Positions 45,472 to 58,685 are shown, counted from the first letter of the stretch. The stretch is DNA of 64,000 nt from Balaenoptera acutorostrata (GCF_949987535.1 NC_080081.1:32962428-33026427), one strand, 5' to 3'. Notes: generated by a model from the letters alone, not told the origin. A program made the numbers and translations.

Positions 45472-48060
45472 ATGTGGTCAGTCAGTCAGTCATTTTGGAT
45501 TTTCAAAGGTCAAGGTGTATGTATGTCTATGTGTGTATTATATGCATGTATATGTGTAATATATATACACATGCACATGCATTAGATTTTGTGTGTTATT
45601 AAATCTGAGTTTTTAAACATGATGATAGGCTAAACTCTCTAAATTCAGATAAAGTTCTCATAGATGGTTTTATTTAGGGGAATATAACTCAGTAGTGATA
45701 CAAAAGTACTTGGAAAATCCTAAATCTTAAAAAGTAACTCACTTCTATAAACTTTGCCGAGAGCTATATAACTAGAGACTCATCTCTGGGGAAAATAAAG
45801 TCTGATTCCTCCAGACTGAGTGTTCTAGGAAGGAAGCTACCAGAGGATGTCCTCCATGAAAGGAACAAAGAAGACCTAGTATCCAGGAAGGAAAGGATGA
45901 AACACAAGAGGGACAGAAGGAAATCCTCAGGATTATAGTGAAGAGAGATTCCTAGGCTGACAGGGGAGCACCAGAAGTGGGGAGGCTGGTCCGTACTAGA
46001 CAGGTCAATCATCTCCAGGGGAGACATCTTCCAAAAGTGAAACTCATAAAATAACAGATGCACTAAAGTCACACATTTGGGCTTGAATGAATAACAATGA
46101 TTAATTCCATAGGAAACCAAACAGTAGTGCAGAAAAGGAACAGCAATTACATTATACTATAGAATTCAGCTGCCAATGTTTTCACAATCTCAATAATGCA
46201 ACCCTGAAGAATGAACTAACCAATGTTACAATATAACTATAGTAGGAGAATGGGGGACAGGAGATGGTTTGTGTGTTGGTTGATGTGGTGTGAAAGAGAC
46301 CTAAGTCCTTATTTTCCAAAGTGTGAAGTCAAGAAGTAAAGCCTAAGTCCATAAGTAATGTCTCTAACTTCAAAATGAAGAAGTAGTGAGATAAGTATGT
46401 TCTTTAGCCGTTTGGAGGTAAATACCAAAATAACCAGTTATGTGAGTTGAAAAGTGGTTTCCACTGAGGAAATGGAATAGAGCAGAGGGGCACTGAGCTG
46501 CTGTGCATCTCAACAAGCCTCATACAACTACACCATACTTTAAACTATGTGCATGTTTACCTTGTATTCAACATATAGCCGAAAACAAGATCAGTGAACA
46601 GTATGTTTTAATAGGAACCTACACCTCCCACCTCTGCTGAGCCCAAATCCTGGGTTGATGTTCTTATTGATACAAATTAGCCCTCAGGCCTAGTTATCCC
46701 AGTGAATTCACCATGGGATAAAGAGGTCTGAAGGTTTACATTTTGTAAAGAAAATCATTAAACACATCCCATCCACTTCCTCCCTCTGAGACTGACACCC
46801 AATGGAACATACACTCAAAAGTCAGATGGGAATCCACATAGCTTGTATGTTAAGTTGTAAGCCTGGACTGGAAAATAAGATTTTCCTTTTTACTAGAGAA
46901 GAGGCTTCTTTCAAATTTCCCAGAAATCTAGACTTAGAATCCCCTGTGGGGAGAACCGTGAAGCAGCACATCCAAGTCTGCAGATGGGGTGCTCCCATCA
47001 GGTCCCAAAGCTCAGGTGGACCGCCAACCTGCCCTTATGTAGTGGGCACTGGGCCCTGAGCCAGGTGTGTCTTTCATGAGAGGGATGGGAGTAGTACAGT
47101 ATGTGCCCACCTCCAGGGAGACTAGAAGTTCTTGCCTTAAGAGGTTATAATAAAGGGAACAGGAGAAAAGGGTCTTTCTAATTTAGAGAACTAGAGAGGG
47201 CCAGTAACTGCTATCAATCAGTCAACACCAGACATTGGATGCCAAGCTCACTACAGTTCTCGTGCTTTGCAAACTCTGACTTAGCAAAACTCACTGATTC
47301 CTAGCCCCCTAACAACTTACATCTTTTTCCATTCTCCGTCTCCCTGTTTCTTATCTTTGCTTTTGGGATGTTTCTCTCCTTTTCTTCCATTTTCAAATCA
47401 GGGTGCAATATCTATTTGATACATTTCTAAAAACAACACAAAATTAAAATAACAGCCAAACATTGAAAATATAAGCTAGCAACAAGAAAGCAAGCAGGTG
47501 CATTTTACATTATGTTGCAGCTTCATGGTATTGCACTATTTTGCAGCCAGCAACAAAGCAAACAGATAAAAATTTTCTCTGCTAGTCCTAAAATATCTTT
47601 TATGCCTTTTAGAATCTTTAAAATAGAAGAAAGATCCTTCTTAAGAAATCATTTCCTTCCCATAAATCAGAGACAAAATTATTTCATAAAATAAATCTTC
47701 TGCTTCCCTATCATTATGATATATTATATAAATCTGGAAGAAAAGAAGATGAAATGTTGCCTGCATCAAGGTGAGCTGCCTGAGGAAGCAGGAATAGCCC
47801 TCCATGTATCCTCCTTGGCTGAGGCACATACACCACATTCTGGAAAATAGGCAGGTGCACTGGGAGAAACTGAAGGGGGCCAGAGTCTACTTAGGCAAGA
47901 AATGAGATTCCAGAAGTAAAATATATAGAAAGCAAGAATAAGCAGCAAAAGTGAAAAGAACTCAAACACACTTCACTTTGAATTCTCCCCTAGGACACAG
48001 TAGTGCAGAGCTAAAGTAACCCAGTGCATTTGAAGCAGATTAAGGAAAACAGATTAAGGA
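45472..48060. other. No gene or assignable repeat seen
   Basis: Contains CAGT units (45478-45491) and an alternating TG/TA patch (45520-45590). The frame 45764-46120 (minus, 118 codons) and others carry no recognisable motif. Confidence 0.45.
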
Positions 48061-48064
48061 AAGT

Positions 48065-48270
48065 GGCTACCACTTCTTGAGTGCCCACCATATACCGGAT
48101 CCTATGAGATGTTGTCTTGAACCCTTAAGAGAACATTGCCAGGCAGGCATTTCTATCCCCTTTCGCCAATGAAGACTGAGGCTCGAGCAGGTTAAACAAC
48201 TTGTCCAAGGTCACCTTACTGTTACCTACCATAGCTGGGGTCCAAACCTTGACCCATCAGATAGATAGAT
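48065..48270 (-). mobile_element. MIR SINE
   Basis: TACCACTTCTTGAGTGCCCACCATATACC, GACTGAGGCTCGAGCAGGTTAAACAACTTGTCCAAGGTCAC and GCTGGGGTCCAAACC match antisense MIR. Confidence 0.88.
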
Positions 48271-49485
48271 CCAAAGCCATCCCTCTCTCCACCATTCCAA
48301 ACTGCCTGTCAGTGTGTTAAATGGACATTCCAAAAATGTTTGTCAAGCTAATGAATAAATGCAAGAAGTGGGTTCAGGAAAAAAGGACTCCAAAATATGA
48401 GATTACAACTATTAGAAAGAGGATGTAAATATGCATGACTTGAGTAAGACGTTTGAGTTTTTTGAAGAATGTACATCTGGAAGTGAGATTTAGTTGATGG
48501 ATAGAAAAAGAAAGAGGAGGTCTATGAGTAAAGAAAAGTTGTTGGAGAGAAACAACTATTTATTTTAAAGAATAAGGACCCTAGGGCAGTAATGGAAGCC
48601 ATCATAGGAACGTTGAAGGCCAACAGAAAATAATATTAGTAGGAACTTTGAAAGAAAAAACAATAACAATCATGGCAGCAAAAACATAGATTAATTGTTA
48701 TGTCAATTCTACTTCTTATTTCAATGATGTTATGCTAGAGAATAAATGTGGCTACTAATTAACCCAAAGCTATATGATATTCTCATATTCATTGAACTTC
48801 ATAAGAGCAAGCAATAGAATACATATTTCAGCATCTTAAGTGAATTTAACAAATGATAGTGATACTTCTCTCTGGGGATATTAGGTACTAATAACATTGC
48901 TTATTCATGTAAGTGCCAAATGCTTTTTAAGTCTTAAGTTCTACTTAAATTAAGACTACCCATAAATTCTATGCTATGACACTAAGTTCTACAGGTTAAT
49001 CATATATCTTAGGTTGTTTCCTTGTTACCAGTTGTACTTGTCTCTAGTTGGGTCTTTTTTTTGTTTGAAAAAGACCTGATCACTCTTACTAGATTCATTG
49101 CCTTCTTTAATTAACTGACTATTAAATCTACTGCATTATCAATTCTACCATCTCCCCTGTGCCCAAAACCATCTTTGACACTGCATTCCTTAAATAGAAT
49201 AAGGGATTATTCACCAAAAATATGGTGTAGGAAAAATGTGGGATTTCCATTCCCTTTCCTATAATTTGCCTTTTCTACTGAGTATCCTCTTCCTCTTCTA
49301 TCACCCCTAACACCAGACCACCACAGTCATTATCACCTCGGTCATCATCACAGCCAAGTCCTCCACAAGTATATTCTCTGGCAATACTCATGACTGTGAG
49401 GCTTTAACATCACTCCAAGTATATACTGAGCCCTCAATAAAGCAGTCTTGTCAAACATGGTCCCTGTCTTCCAGAAGGAGTTTAA
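48271..49485. other. No gene or assignable repeat seen
   Basis: AT-rich sequence with no frame of note. Confidence 0.45.
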
Positions 49486-49489
49486 CTCT

Positions 49490-49815
49490 CTCTAGCCTTA
49501 TTCTCCACTTCTTTTCTTCAAATTTCTTCCATTCAAACTGGTCTACTTGTCGTTCCCCTTCTGTAACTTGGCCCCATCTCCTTATATTTGTGTGGACTCT
49601 TCTACTGAAGGGGCTGTCCCTTCCCAAGTCATCAGGGTCAGTGCAAATGCCACAGCCTCCAAGAAACCTCTGTTCTCCTCTCTGTAATTTCTATCTCTTC
49701 TAAACCTCCTTACTGTACACCTTACGGTTATTTATCAATCTATTATTCTAATATCTTGTCTTTCATACAGTAGAACTTGTTTGTTGATGGAATGGATGAA
49801 TGAATGAATGTATAG
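49490..49815 (+). mobile_element. L2 LINE 3' fragment
   Basis: GTGCAAATGCCACAGCCTCCAAGAAACCTCTGTTC, TTACGGTTATTTATC and the terminal TTTGTTGATGGAATGGATGAATGAATGAATG follow the L2 3' end in sense. Confidence 0.65.
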
Positions 49816-50444
49816 TGCTGGTCTCAGTTTAGCTTGCAAGAGTTACATGTCTTTCTTCTCCACTGGGATGGGAACAGAGGTCTTGGTATGCACGTTTATG
49901 TCCTCCTGGTACCTTTTAGAGTAAATCCCACAAAATAGACACTCACTGCATATCTACTAATTCAAAATAAAGATAATATTCTGACAGAGACTAAGTGAGT
50001 GACTGCTGTGGAAAAGATAAAGTATGAGAGTATTGTTATAGCAGCAGCAGTGTTAAAGAATATGGAAATGCCTTTTAAGATCTAACTGACCAATTGCCCT
50101 GACCTTCCCACTTAACGTGGTATTCTAAACTCAACTAAGAAAAAGTAAAGCATTCCCATAGTTATGGAGGGGAGATTAATGCGTCTTGGTTCTGGGATGA
50201 GGAAGAGGTTGTATCCCTTCACTCCTCATTTAGTGATGCTCTAAACTGGTCTGAGAGATGTGGCATAAGAACAGCTGTCTACAGAAATTTGAGTGTTTTC
50301 CTTCAAAAAAAAAAAAAACTCTGATGAAAAAATGCCAGTGTAGTAGGCAGATTGTTGAGAAAAGCTTGGTATAGGAATCTAGAAACCTGGCTTCTATTTC
50401 AGGCTCTGCCACAGACAGGATATGCCAGAAGTATGTAGTGAAAC

Positions 50445-50690
50445 TTGTGAAGCAGTGTCCTTAAAGAGATATAGCATGCTACTCTCCTCTCCTTTTTTCA
50501 TACTTGCTAGCAGGAATGCTTTTATGACGGCTGGAGCTAGAGCAGCCATCTTGGATCTTTCGGTGATCTTGGAAATGAAACATAAGAGCAAAACAGACAG
50601 AGCATAGATCCTACCTTGACTTTGATGTGAGAGAGAAGTAAATTTGACAGACAAATAAATTTCTATCTTGTTTGAACAAAAAAAAAAGAA
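50445..50690 (+). mobile_element. MaLR-type LTR fragment (3' part)
   Basis: GACGGCTGGAGCTAGAGCAGCCATCTTGGATC, ATGTGAGAGAGAAGTAAATT and ACAAATAAATTTCTATCTTGTTTGAA match the 3' half of a common mammalian MaLR-like LTR. It ends in an A/G-rich tract (50681-50713). 49816-50440 is unassigned. Confidence 0.65.
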
Positions 50691-50869
50691 AAAGAAAAGA
50701 AAGAAAAAGAACAGCTACCTAGATCCTTGTTCTCTCCTGTTCTCTGTGCCTTCCTGGGATCAATAGGCCTGCAAGGAGTAATGGAGAAGCAGTTGTCTGC
50801 CCTGGTAGGCACAAAGTGGTCAATGCCTAATGGTCCCAGTGTCTTTAAATGGCCTTAACGTCTATGGAG

Positions 50870-51065
50870 TGGGAAGAAGTACATAGTGCCATGGAAAGAA
50901 ATGATCTGAAGAATCAGACCAATCTCAATTTGAATCCTGGATCCAATCCTTTCTAAAAGTCACTCCACTTCTTGGAATCTCAGCTTTCTCTTCTCAAAAA
51001 GAGAGGGGGAGAACATCTTCTACCTCATGAGACCATTAGAAGGATTTGAGGATAAGTAGATAGAC
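50870..51065 (+). mobile_element. MIR SINE
   Basis: AGTGCCATGGAAAGAAATGATCTGAAGAATCAGACCAATCTCAATTTGAATCC, CACTCCACTTCTTGGAATCTCAG and AGAAGGATTTGAGGATAAG are MIR blocks in sense. A short GATA/GACA repeat follows (51055-51082). Confidence 0.8.
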
Positions 51066-51644
51066 GGATAGACAGACAGACGTTCCCTAGTGTGGCACCT
51101 AACATTTCAGAAAAAAAAGGCATAGTGCTTTCAACTTTGTTGGGAAACTTCATTGGAATGGATCCCATATTTACTGAATTTAGAACCTAAAGTAATTTGA
51201 GATCTTAAACAAATACTGAGACTGGTGTAGATACATCAGAGGTCTGAGACTACCCAGGCAATTGTGTTAACATTAGGTAAATCAGAGATCAGGGCAGTAA
51301 ATATTTATAGCAAATACAAGCAATGGAAAGCTCTACTGTGTCTTAGAGGTGAAGAGTGACTCATGTGCTGCTGCATGTTCAGGCAAATTGGAGTTGAGGA
51401 AGAAATCGCTTTTTTGCCTAGTTACTCAGCAAGGCTTTGGGAAAGAGGTGAGAATAGGGGAAGAAAGGGGCCTAGGTTAGCTAAGAATAGGTGGCGTTTC
51501 CAGGAATAAGGATTAAAAAGGAATGAGGAGTTGATTATTAACTCATCTAAAAAGACAACTTGCAGGGACTATAAAGTCGAAAGAAAATAAGAAACACCTG
51601 AGTTTCTTTTCCTGCTGTGTGCTTGCACAATCTCATTCTATCAT

Positions 51645-51800
51645 TTTCTCATTCATTCATTCATCTATTTGATGAGTTAACAGGTATTTAGTAGGGACTA
51701 TGTGCTAGGAGATGAGTGCTGAGAATGAAATAGAGAGTGCTGCGGACCTCACAGTGCAGTGGGGTAAACAATCTCTTGAGTGTATAATTGTAAAAGCATA
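51645..51800 (-). mobile_element. L2 LINE 3' tail
   Basis: TCATTCATTCATTCATCTATTTGATGAG, GGTATTTAGTAGGGACTATGTGCTAGGAG and CCTCACAGTGCAGTGGGGTAAACAATC match the reverse of the L2 3' end. Confidence 0.7.
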
Positions 51801-53440
51801 GATATATGCTATAAGAAAACCCTCAGTTCAAGCCTGCATATAATAAGGGATTCGGCTAGGTAATTATGTGTCTCTTCCATCTCCAAAACTAAGTTTGTGA
51901 GTGATAAAACTCACTATGCCAATTTGCACTTTGCAATTTGGCAAAGGTCATCAAACATAGAACATTGCCCGTTTCCAACGTTCAGCACATCTGATGTCCC
52001 TGAAGGGCTGGCTATTATCTGTGCAGGCACTTGTATGTATACTTGCCCCCGCAAGCCTGCAGACCTAATCACATGCACACATGCCTGGGAGTGGCACAAA
52101 GCACTCAGGGAAAAGTGGACATTAGAAAATTATCTTGGGAAATTATCATGGGATTAAGGTCATGCATTAAGGTCAAAATGCAAATAAGTGCATCGAGTAT
52201 TTGCCTGTTTTTATAACAATACTAAGATTGTATAAAATGTAGTCCTTTAGGGGCTACATTTTTAATCTTTTTCTGTCCAGTGGTTTTCCTTTAACTCTAT
52301 GAAATAGATTTTCATATGTTTTAAACATAAAAACCATGAGTTCTTGTGATTTTTTTAAAAAAATCTCAAGTAACTCAAAGCTGTTTAAATGCTAAAACTA
52401 CAAGTGTCTCTCCCTTCTTGGTTTTGAGTCACTCATCTCAGATGTATTAGTCACATTCCTTAAGGCTGAACCTCATTTTATTAATTTCTAAAAACTTCTC
52501 TTTATGTAAGGGTGTTTGGAATTCTACAAGAGCCTTAGAACAAGATCAGTCTATTCTTAACGTAACAAATTATACGGTTTCTATGTGAACATTACCCTTC
52601 TTCATTCAGAGTCAGAGAGCATGAGAGTTGAGATGACTCATGGTTTCCCGACACTGGTGGAACTAGTTTACTTCTACAGACCCTTAAATACTGTCAGAGA
52701 TGAACTCAATTCTTCCCAAGTGCAAGCAACTTTTGGAAGATCACATTCTAGATAAGCAATATATCATTAATATTATACAACCTCAGTAGAAGTTTAGCAA
52801 TAGAATTATATCAGTCAAAATCAGAAAAGGAGCTGAGAAAGCCATTTTGCTAACCCCCAATGTTGTCCCCAGACAAGTCAATATTTAAACTTTCTTACAT
52901 GGATGTTTATACATCAAAGCAGCTTGGTGATGTTCATTTTGGTGAGCTATATCAACACCTTGATGTTACAAGCGAACATGTAGAGACATATTTCAAATCA
53001 CAAAGGAAGTCACAGATAGATGCACCAAAAGCATGCCAATGCTCAGACCTCCTGTAAAGCTCAGGAAGCCAGGCTGCATTTCTCTACTTTACTGAATCAT
53101 TGCCACTTTTCTCAGCACTTTCAAATTCTAAACTATCCTCTGTGTTCTTCTATTTTTAAAAGACCCTAGGTGTCAGAACCATGATCCAACATATCTCAAT
53201 ATTTGCATATGTAAAAGTAGAATGAGTACATAGGGTGATAGGAAGAAAATATAGTTTATAGGCCAATAAAACTGCGTTAGGACTGCGCTGTGTCTATTTC
53301 TTAACTTTCCTCCACCCAAATTTCTTCATCTGTTTTTAAAAAAGATAATGAGGTCTATATCACAGGGATTTAAGAAGATTAAAAAGATAATACATTTAAC
53401 GTGTTACTCCACAGATGTTAGTTACCATCCTCTTCCCTTC
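51801..53440. other. No gene or assignable repeat seen
   Basis: Frames at 51897-52157 and 52860-53057 show no motif. No poly(A) or target duplication signature. Confidence 0.45.
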
Positions 53441-53458
53441 TTAAAAACTAATGGTGTT

Positions 53459-53783
53459 GGGCTTCCCTGGTGGCGCAGTGGTTGAGAGTCTGCCTGCTAA
53501 TGCAGGGGACACGGGTTCGAGCCCTGGTCTGGGAAGATCCCACATGCCACGGAGCAGCTGGGCCCGTGAGCCACGACTACTGAGCCTGCGCATCTGGAGC
53601 CTGTGCCCCGCAAAAGGAGGGGCCGCGATAGTGAAAGGCCCACGCACCGTGATGAAGAGCGGTCCCCGCACCGCGATGAAGAGTGGCCCCCGCTTGCCGC
53701 AACTAGAGAAAGCCCTCGCACGAACTGAAGACCCAAAACAGCCAAAAATAAATAAATAAATAAAAGGAATTAAAAAAAAAAAA
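53459..53783 (+). mobile_element. CHR-type SINE (24-bp-duplication subtype)
   Basis: Complete SINE with a 16-bp duplication AAAAACTAATGGTGTT (53443-53458, 53784-53799). The body has the same 24-bp tandem duplication (53643-53666, 53667-53690) and shared differences (CTGCTAATGCAGG, GAGCAGCTGGGCCC, GGAGGGGCCGCGATAGTGAAAGG) as the copy at 27464. Frames on both strands are SINE artefacts. Confidence 0.97.
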
Positions 53784-53849
53784 AAAAACTAATGGTGTTT
53801 TTCTCCACAAAGAAGATTGAATAAGAATATACTTAACATTTTCGCCAGA

Positions 53850-54045
53850 AATTAGGATGAACATATACACACTACTATATATAAAATAGATAACCAACAA
53901 GGACCTACCATATAGCACAGGGAACTATGCTCAATATTTTGTAATAACCTTTATGGGAAAAGAATCTGAAAAAGAATATCACTTTGCTGTACATCTGAAG
54001 CTAACACAATATTGGAAATCAACTATACTTCAATTTTTTTAGAAA
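53850..54045 (+). mobile_element. L1 LINE 3' UTR fragment
   Basis: ACACACTACTATATATAAAATAGATAACCAACAAGG, TATAGCACAGGGAACTATGCTCAATATTTTG, and GAAATCAACTATACTTCAATTTTTTT in L1 order. 5'-truncated. Confidence 0.9.
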
Positions 54046-54499
54046 TTAGAAAAAAAAAACCCATTTTTCCTAGAAAATCAAAAGATAATTTTCCAAAGAA
54101 AATAATCACCAAATTACTAATGAAGAGTCTAGATCAAAGATCACCTGTTAGTATGGTGGTTACCAAACTAAATTCATCAAGCTAAACTTGGAATTCACCC
54201 TATAGCAAATACCCCCAACACTGCCCCTGGTGGAGACAATCCAGATTCTGTTGCAAGTTCATGGCTTCTGGCCGTTGAGGCTAAGAGGACGGGTCATGGT
54301 GACAGGATGAGCTTTCTCCCACAGTCACCTCTAGCCCGCGGCATCCTCCCCAACCTCCTAGGCTTAGGCAGGATGGAGGCAAAGTCCAGGACTTAGTAAC
54401 AGTGACAATGGTGTCATCTTCAAATCCTTTCTGAAAGGAGGGAGTGTATAAACGTAGAAATAAACAAACAAATTGAAGAACTGGGAGGCAACCACAGAG

Positions 54500-54665
54500 T
54501 ATTAGGAAAAGTGGAAAGAGTGTGGGTTTTAGAGTCAGATATGCTCTCTGCCACTTCTTAGCTCTATGCTCTCCAGTGAGATTTTGAGCCTCCAGATCCT
54601 CAGTTTCCTCATTGTCATATGGAGCAATAATATCTGCTAAAGATGGTTATTCTTTAGCAGGATGA
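54500..54665 (+). mobile_element. MIR SINE
   Basis: AGTGGAAAGAGTGTGGGTTTTAGAGTCAGA, GCCACTTCTTAGCTCTATGC and TCAGTTTCCTCATTGTCATATGGAGCAATAATATC are clear MIR blocks in sense. 54050-54499 is unassigned. Confidence 0.88.
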
Positions 54666-54782
54666 AAAAATATAGTGTATATAAAAATGACTTGGCCAGG
54701 TTTCCAGAACCTGGGCTACTCTATAGATATCAGTGTTCTTCCAATGTGCAGAGATACACCAACCTCAAAAGAGGATTTGCTC

Positions 54783-55185
54783 AGACAAGTAAGTCAGAAA
54801 GAGAAAGAAAAATATCATAGGTTATCGCTTATATGTAGAATCTTAAAAAATGATACAAATGAACTTATTTACAAAACAGAAATAGACTCACAGACATAGA
54901 AAACAAACTTATGGTTACCAAAGGGGGAAGGGAGATGGGGACTTTGGGACTGACAGATACACACTACTATAAATAAAATAGATAAACAACAAGGTCCTAA
55001 TGTATAGCACAGGGAACTATATTCAATATCTTATAATAACCTATAATAGGAAAGAATCTGAAAAGAAGATATAGATATATATAGATATATATATTTCTCT
55101 ATATGTATATCTGAATCACTTGCTGTACACCTGAAAGTAACACAACATTGTAAATCAACTATACTTCAATTAAAAATAAAAAAGA
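54783..55185 (+). mobile_element. L1 LINE 3' end, 5'-truncated
   Basis: Starts AAGTAAGTCAGAAAGAGAAAG, then GCTTATATGTAGAATCTTAAAAAATG, AAACAGAAATAGACTCACAGACATAGAAAACAAAC and a 3' UTR ending CTATACTTCAATTAAAAATAAAAAAG. An AT/GATATA low-complexity insertion lies at 55068-55110. Confidence 0.92.
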
Positions 55186-55669
55186 TTTGCTGTATTTGAA
55201 AAAGTGCAAGGGGAAGATAGAAATTTAAAGGTTTCATACAACAAAATTATTAAAGAACCAGTAGTAGTAGTAATAAGTTGAAAAAATGGTCAAGGAGTTA
55301 ACTCACCAGCCTAAGACTGATTCAGATTTAGAAAGTGCAGGAAATATGATATTTTCAATAATGCCATGAAGAAAGAGGATATGAGACTTAAGGAAAGGTA
55401 AAGAACTTCATCCTTTAATAAACTGATTTAGATTTCACAGTAAGCAATCCAAGACGAAGTACAGAAAATTGGAAGATTCACGTATTCAGTTAGCCCTTTA
55501 ATACCAGCAATTACCTAGTTAAAATTCTTTAAAATAACATTTATAGTGGTTTTTTTCTGATAATAAGTAGGAAAAAACCTCACTTTTGAAAATTTAAGTA
55601 TAGAAGAGTATAAACAAGAAAATAAAAAACATCAAATGCATCTAGAGATATATTGGTCCATTTGTTTAT

Positions 55670-56590
55670 TTACTCAACAAATAAGCCAGACACCAGTCTA
55701 AGTAATGGAGATCCAATAGTGAGCAAAAAAAAGTCACCATGTCTCAGAGGGCTTCCATTCTACTAGGGAGAAAGAGGGTGAACAAGGAAAGTATAAATAA
55801 AGCATTCAGTGGTAAGTGATATTCTAAAAGATTGTCTAAGGAGGTAGGGGCGAGGAAATATTAAGGCTGGGGTGTCTTTTAACATGAGTGATCACATGGG
55901 GAGATGACATGTAGGCAAAGCCCTAAGGAAGTGATGGCGTCAGCCACGTAGAGCATTCCAGGTGGGGTCAGAGGAGGTAGAAAGGCCCAGAGGAAAGGGA
56001 GGTGTTTGGTGGGTATTAAGAACACAAGGAGCTAGTGTGGCTGAAACCATAAGTTCAAGAAGACTGGTAGAGAATGAATTCAGAGAGAGAGCAGAAATGC
56101 CAATCAGGAAGACCTTTACAGGTCAGTACATAGACCTGGCTTTTATTCTGAAGGCTTTGGGCAGAGGAGTGACAAGATCGGACATATTTTAAAGGCTCAC
56201 TCTGGCTGTTATATGGAGAAGAGAGAATGGAGGTCAGAAGGGCTGGTACAACGACCTCAGTGAAGAGACCTCTGCAGTGATCCAGCCAGGGGGCCTGAGC
56301 CAGAAAAGAAGCTGGTGATGGTGCAAAGTGATCAGATTCCAGATAGCCTGAAAGGATAGGTGAACGGATTTACTGTTGGATTGGTTGTGGGTATAAGAGA
56401 AAAAGAGAAAGAAGTTGAGGAATGATCCCAGATATTTGACCTGAATAATTGGAGGATGGAATTTCCCTTTACTGAGATGAGGAAGACTAGAAGAGGAGCA
56501 GATTCAGGGATTCATGTCTGAGAATAAAAACATTTGGATATAGACAGGTCAAGTTTGAGATACCTATTGAGCACTCACGTGGAGATGTCT
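55670..56590 (-). mobile_element. L2 LINE, antisense, about 0.9 kb
   Basis: Long, well-preserved antisense L2. Blocks in order: GTTTATTTACTCAACAAATA, AGGGCTTCCATTCTACTAGGGAG, AGAGCATTCCAGGTGGGGTCAG, TGGCTTTTATTCTGAAGGCTTTGGGCAG, AAGGCTCACTCTGGCTGTTATATGGAG, GAACGGATTTACTGTTGGATTGG, and CCCTTTACTGAGATGAGGAAGAC. The frame 55962-56192 is a shadow. 55186-55669 is unassigned. Confidence 0.9.
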
Positions 56591-56639
56591 GAAAGATATC
56601 ACTGATAACGTATAATGATATATATGTTAATGAGGTGAG

Positions 56640-57175
56640 ATCATATACACTATTCAGTTCTGTAATATCGTAGGAGTACTTTTCCTAACTTTCAGTGTTC
56701 TTTGAGAATATTATTTTTAAACTTCATTGGTAGAGTGGAATATTCATTCATCTATTTTCACACATTCGTTTCACATTTATTATTATTACAGGTAATGCTT
56801 TGATAAAAATCCTTGTCAACCTCACTGACTATTTCCATAACAGACTCTTTGACTCTTATAGGGTCAGAGAGTGTGAAAACTTTTAAAACTCTTGACACAT
56901 ATTAAATTACATTCCCAAAAGTTTATGCCAATTTACACTCTCACTCTTAGCTCTAAACCTGCCTGTTTGACTGTACTTTTGCTCAAATAGGAGATTATCA
57001 TTTCCATGTTTTTCTAATTCTATAGTAAAAATTATCAATCAGTGTTTAACTTACATGTATCTGATGTTTAGTGAATATGAACATTTCTTCATAAGTTTAT
57101 ATGCCTTTTGAATTTTTCTTTTGTAAATTATACATTCATATCCTTTGAATTGATCACTCTTGAAGTTAACAGTTA
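56640..57175 (-). mobile_element. Old L1 fragment (antisense)
   Basis: TTACATTCCCAAAAGTTTATGCCAATTTACACTC, GAGATTATCATTTCCATG, GTGAATATGAACATTTCTTCATAAGTTTATATGCC and TTCATATCCTTTG follow antisense older L1 ORF2 order. Confidence 0.75.
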
Positions 57176-57189
57176 ACACTGAAATAATG

Positions 57190-57410
57190 ATGACTAATAA
57201 TAGTAGTAGCTAACACAAATTGTATGTGCCAGGACGTGCGCTAAGCAATTGATGTGTATTAATCTTCATGACCGCATTATTAACACTATGTTTACAGATG
57301 AGAACGTTTAGAATTTAAGTTTAGGATTTAAGCCTTGAGTTACAGAGCTAGTCAGTGCTTGAGCTGAAATTTCAACTCCCACCCCTGCCGACTCCAGAGC
57401 CCACCAAAAG
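57190..57410 (-). mobile_element. MIR SINE
   Basis: TAATAATAGTAGTAGCTAACACAAATTGTATGTGCCAGG, TTTACAGATGAGAACG and CAGAGCTAGTCAGTGCTTGAGCTG match antisense MIR. Confidence 0.88.
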
Positions 57411-58591
57411 TAATCATATTTAGTAATTTGAGAAGAGAACAAGCTCAGAGCCCATAGAAAAATGTGAAAGGTAAGATCTGGATTTACTCTGGTAAGAATT
57501 TACCAGGACAGATAAATGCAGTGCAGAAATGTTATTTTAGCAATTCAGCTACTCTACTTAATTGAGTATCTGTTAGGGGCAAAGGTTCACAAAAGATGCT
57601 GGGGAAATGCAAAGGAGTGCTTGACAAGCTCATTTCTAGAATGGTAACACTAAGCCTGTCATCCCAAATAGGGCTGACCTATTTTCAGACGGAAAGTTCT
57701 CCTGGTTTTGAATTTACCTGAATTATATATAATCTTTAATTTCTACATTTTAAAAAGAAATGTTAGAAGGAAAATATCGGGTGCTTAAAAAGATGCTTTG
57801 GGGGGATAATTCATTTTCCTTATAGTAGATGTCCTCTAGAAAGAAAAAGTACTTAGAACTAGACTTAATTTTTTTCCTAATGTCATAAAATATTTTTAGA
57901 GGACAGTGAGGTCCCTTCCCTCCTTTCACAACCAGCCTCTGACTTCCTTGTTTGTAACTTCATAGGCAGATTTTTATTCCCCCCAAATGCATAGTGAACC
58001 ATGACCCCGCCCAGGACAGCTTCAGCTTCATTAGGATGACTCTTGCATTTCAGGATCAAAGTTTCACTCTAAGTAAGTAGGTGGTTGTGCCTGTGGCAGT
58101 GAATCAGGGACAACTTCTCAATAAGGAAGAATAGACTGAGGGATTAGGAAAGATCCCTGCAGGTTGTACAAGGTCTTTGCCAAAACCCTGGGAAGACTCC
58201 ATTGTCTCCAGGCCATGAGCAACAAGGTAGAGCCAAGACAAGTAGCTCTCAGCGTGAAAACAAACCAGAAAACTACAACCCTGAAAACGTACATGGCTTA
58301 TAAAATTAACTAATATAATGTTAACACATTCCTGTACTGATCATCAAAACCTTTAGGAGACATGGATATAGTCCTTGAAAAGTTAAAAGTGATAAGGACA
58401 AAGGCAGGCCTGAAGTAAAGCAGAAACTTGGTTACAGCCCTGAAGGCACGTCAGGAGTGTCCTTGAGAGATCCCACTTTGTGCTTGGGAAGAAAATGGAC
58501 GTGAATGGTGTCATATGCTTTAAGGCCTGCTGGGCTCATGCCTCCTCCAATTTTCAAAAGAATATGTGTTTTTAAGAGACAAGTGGATCTC
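57411..58591. other. No gene or assignable repeat seen
   Basis: No supported exon. The last part (from about 58380) could be the body of a retroposed transcript ending at the poly(A) signal at 58592, but no 5' edge is visible. Confidence 0.45.
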
Positions 58592-58619
58592 AATAAAGCT
58601 GTTAAGGAAAAAAAAAAAA
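58592..58619 (+). promoter_or_regulatory. AATAAA and A-run: possible retroposed 3' end
   Basis: AATAAA at 58592-58597 followed 9 bases later by an A-run (58607-58619). The spacing is that of a cleaved and polyadenylated transcript. No target duplication found upstream, so the origin is open. Confidence 0.35.
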
Positions 58620-58685
58620 GCCTTCTGAGAACTCTTCTATTCAACTATAAATTTATGGAAGTTAAATAATAATCATTATTATAAA

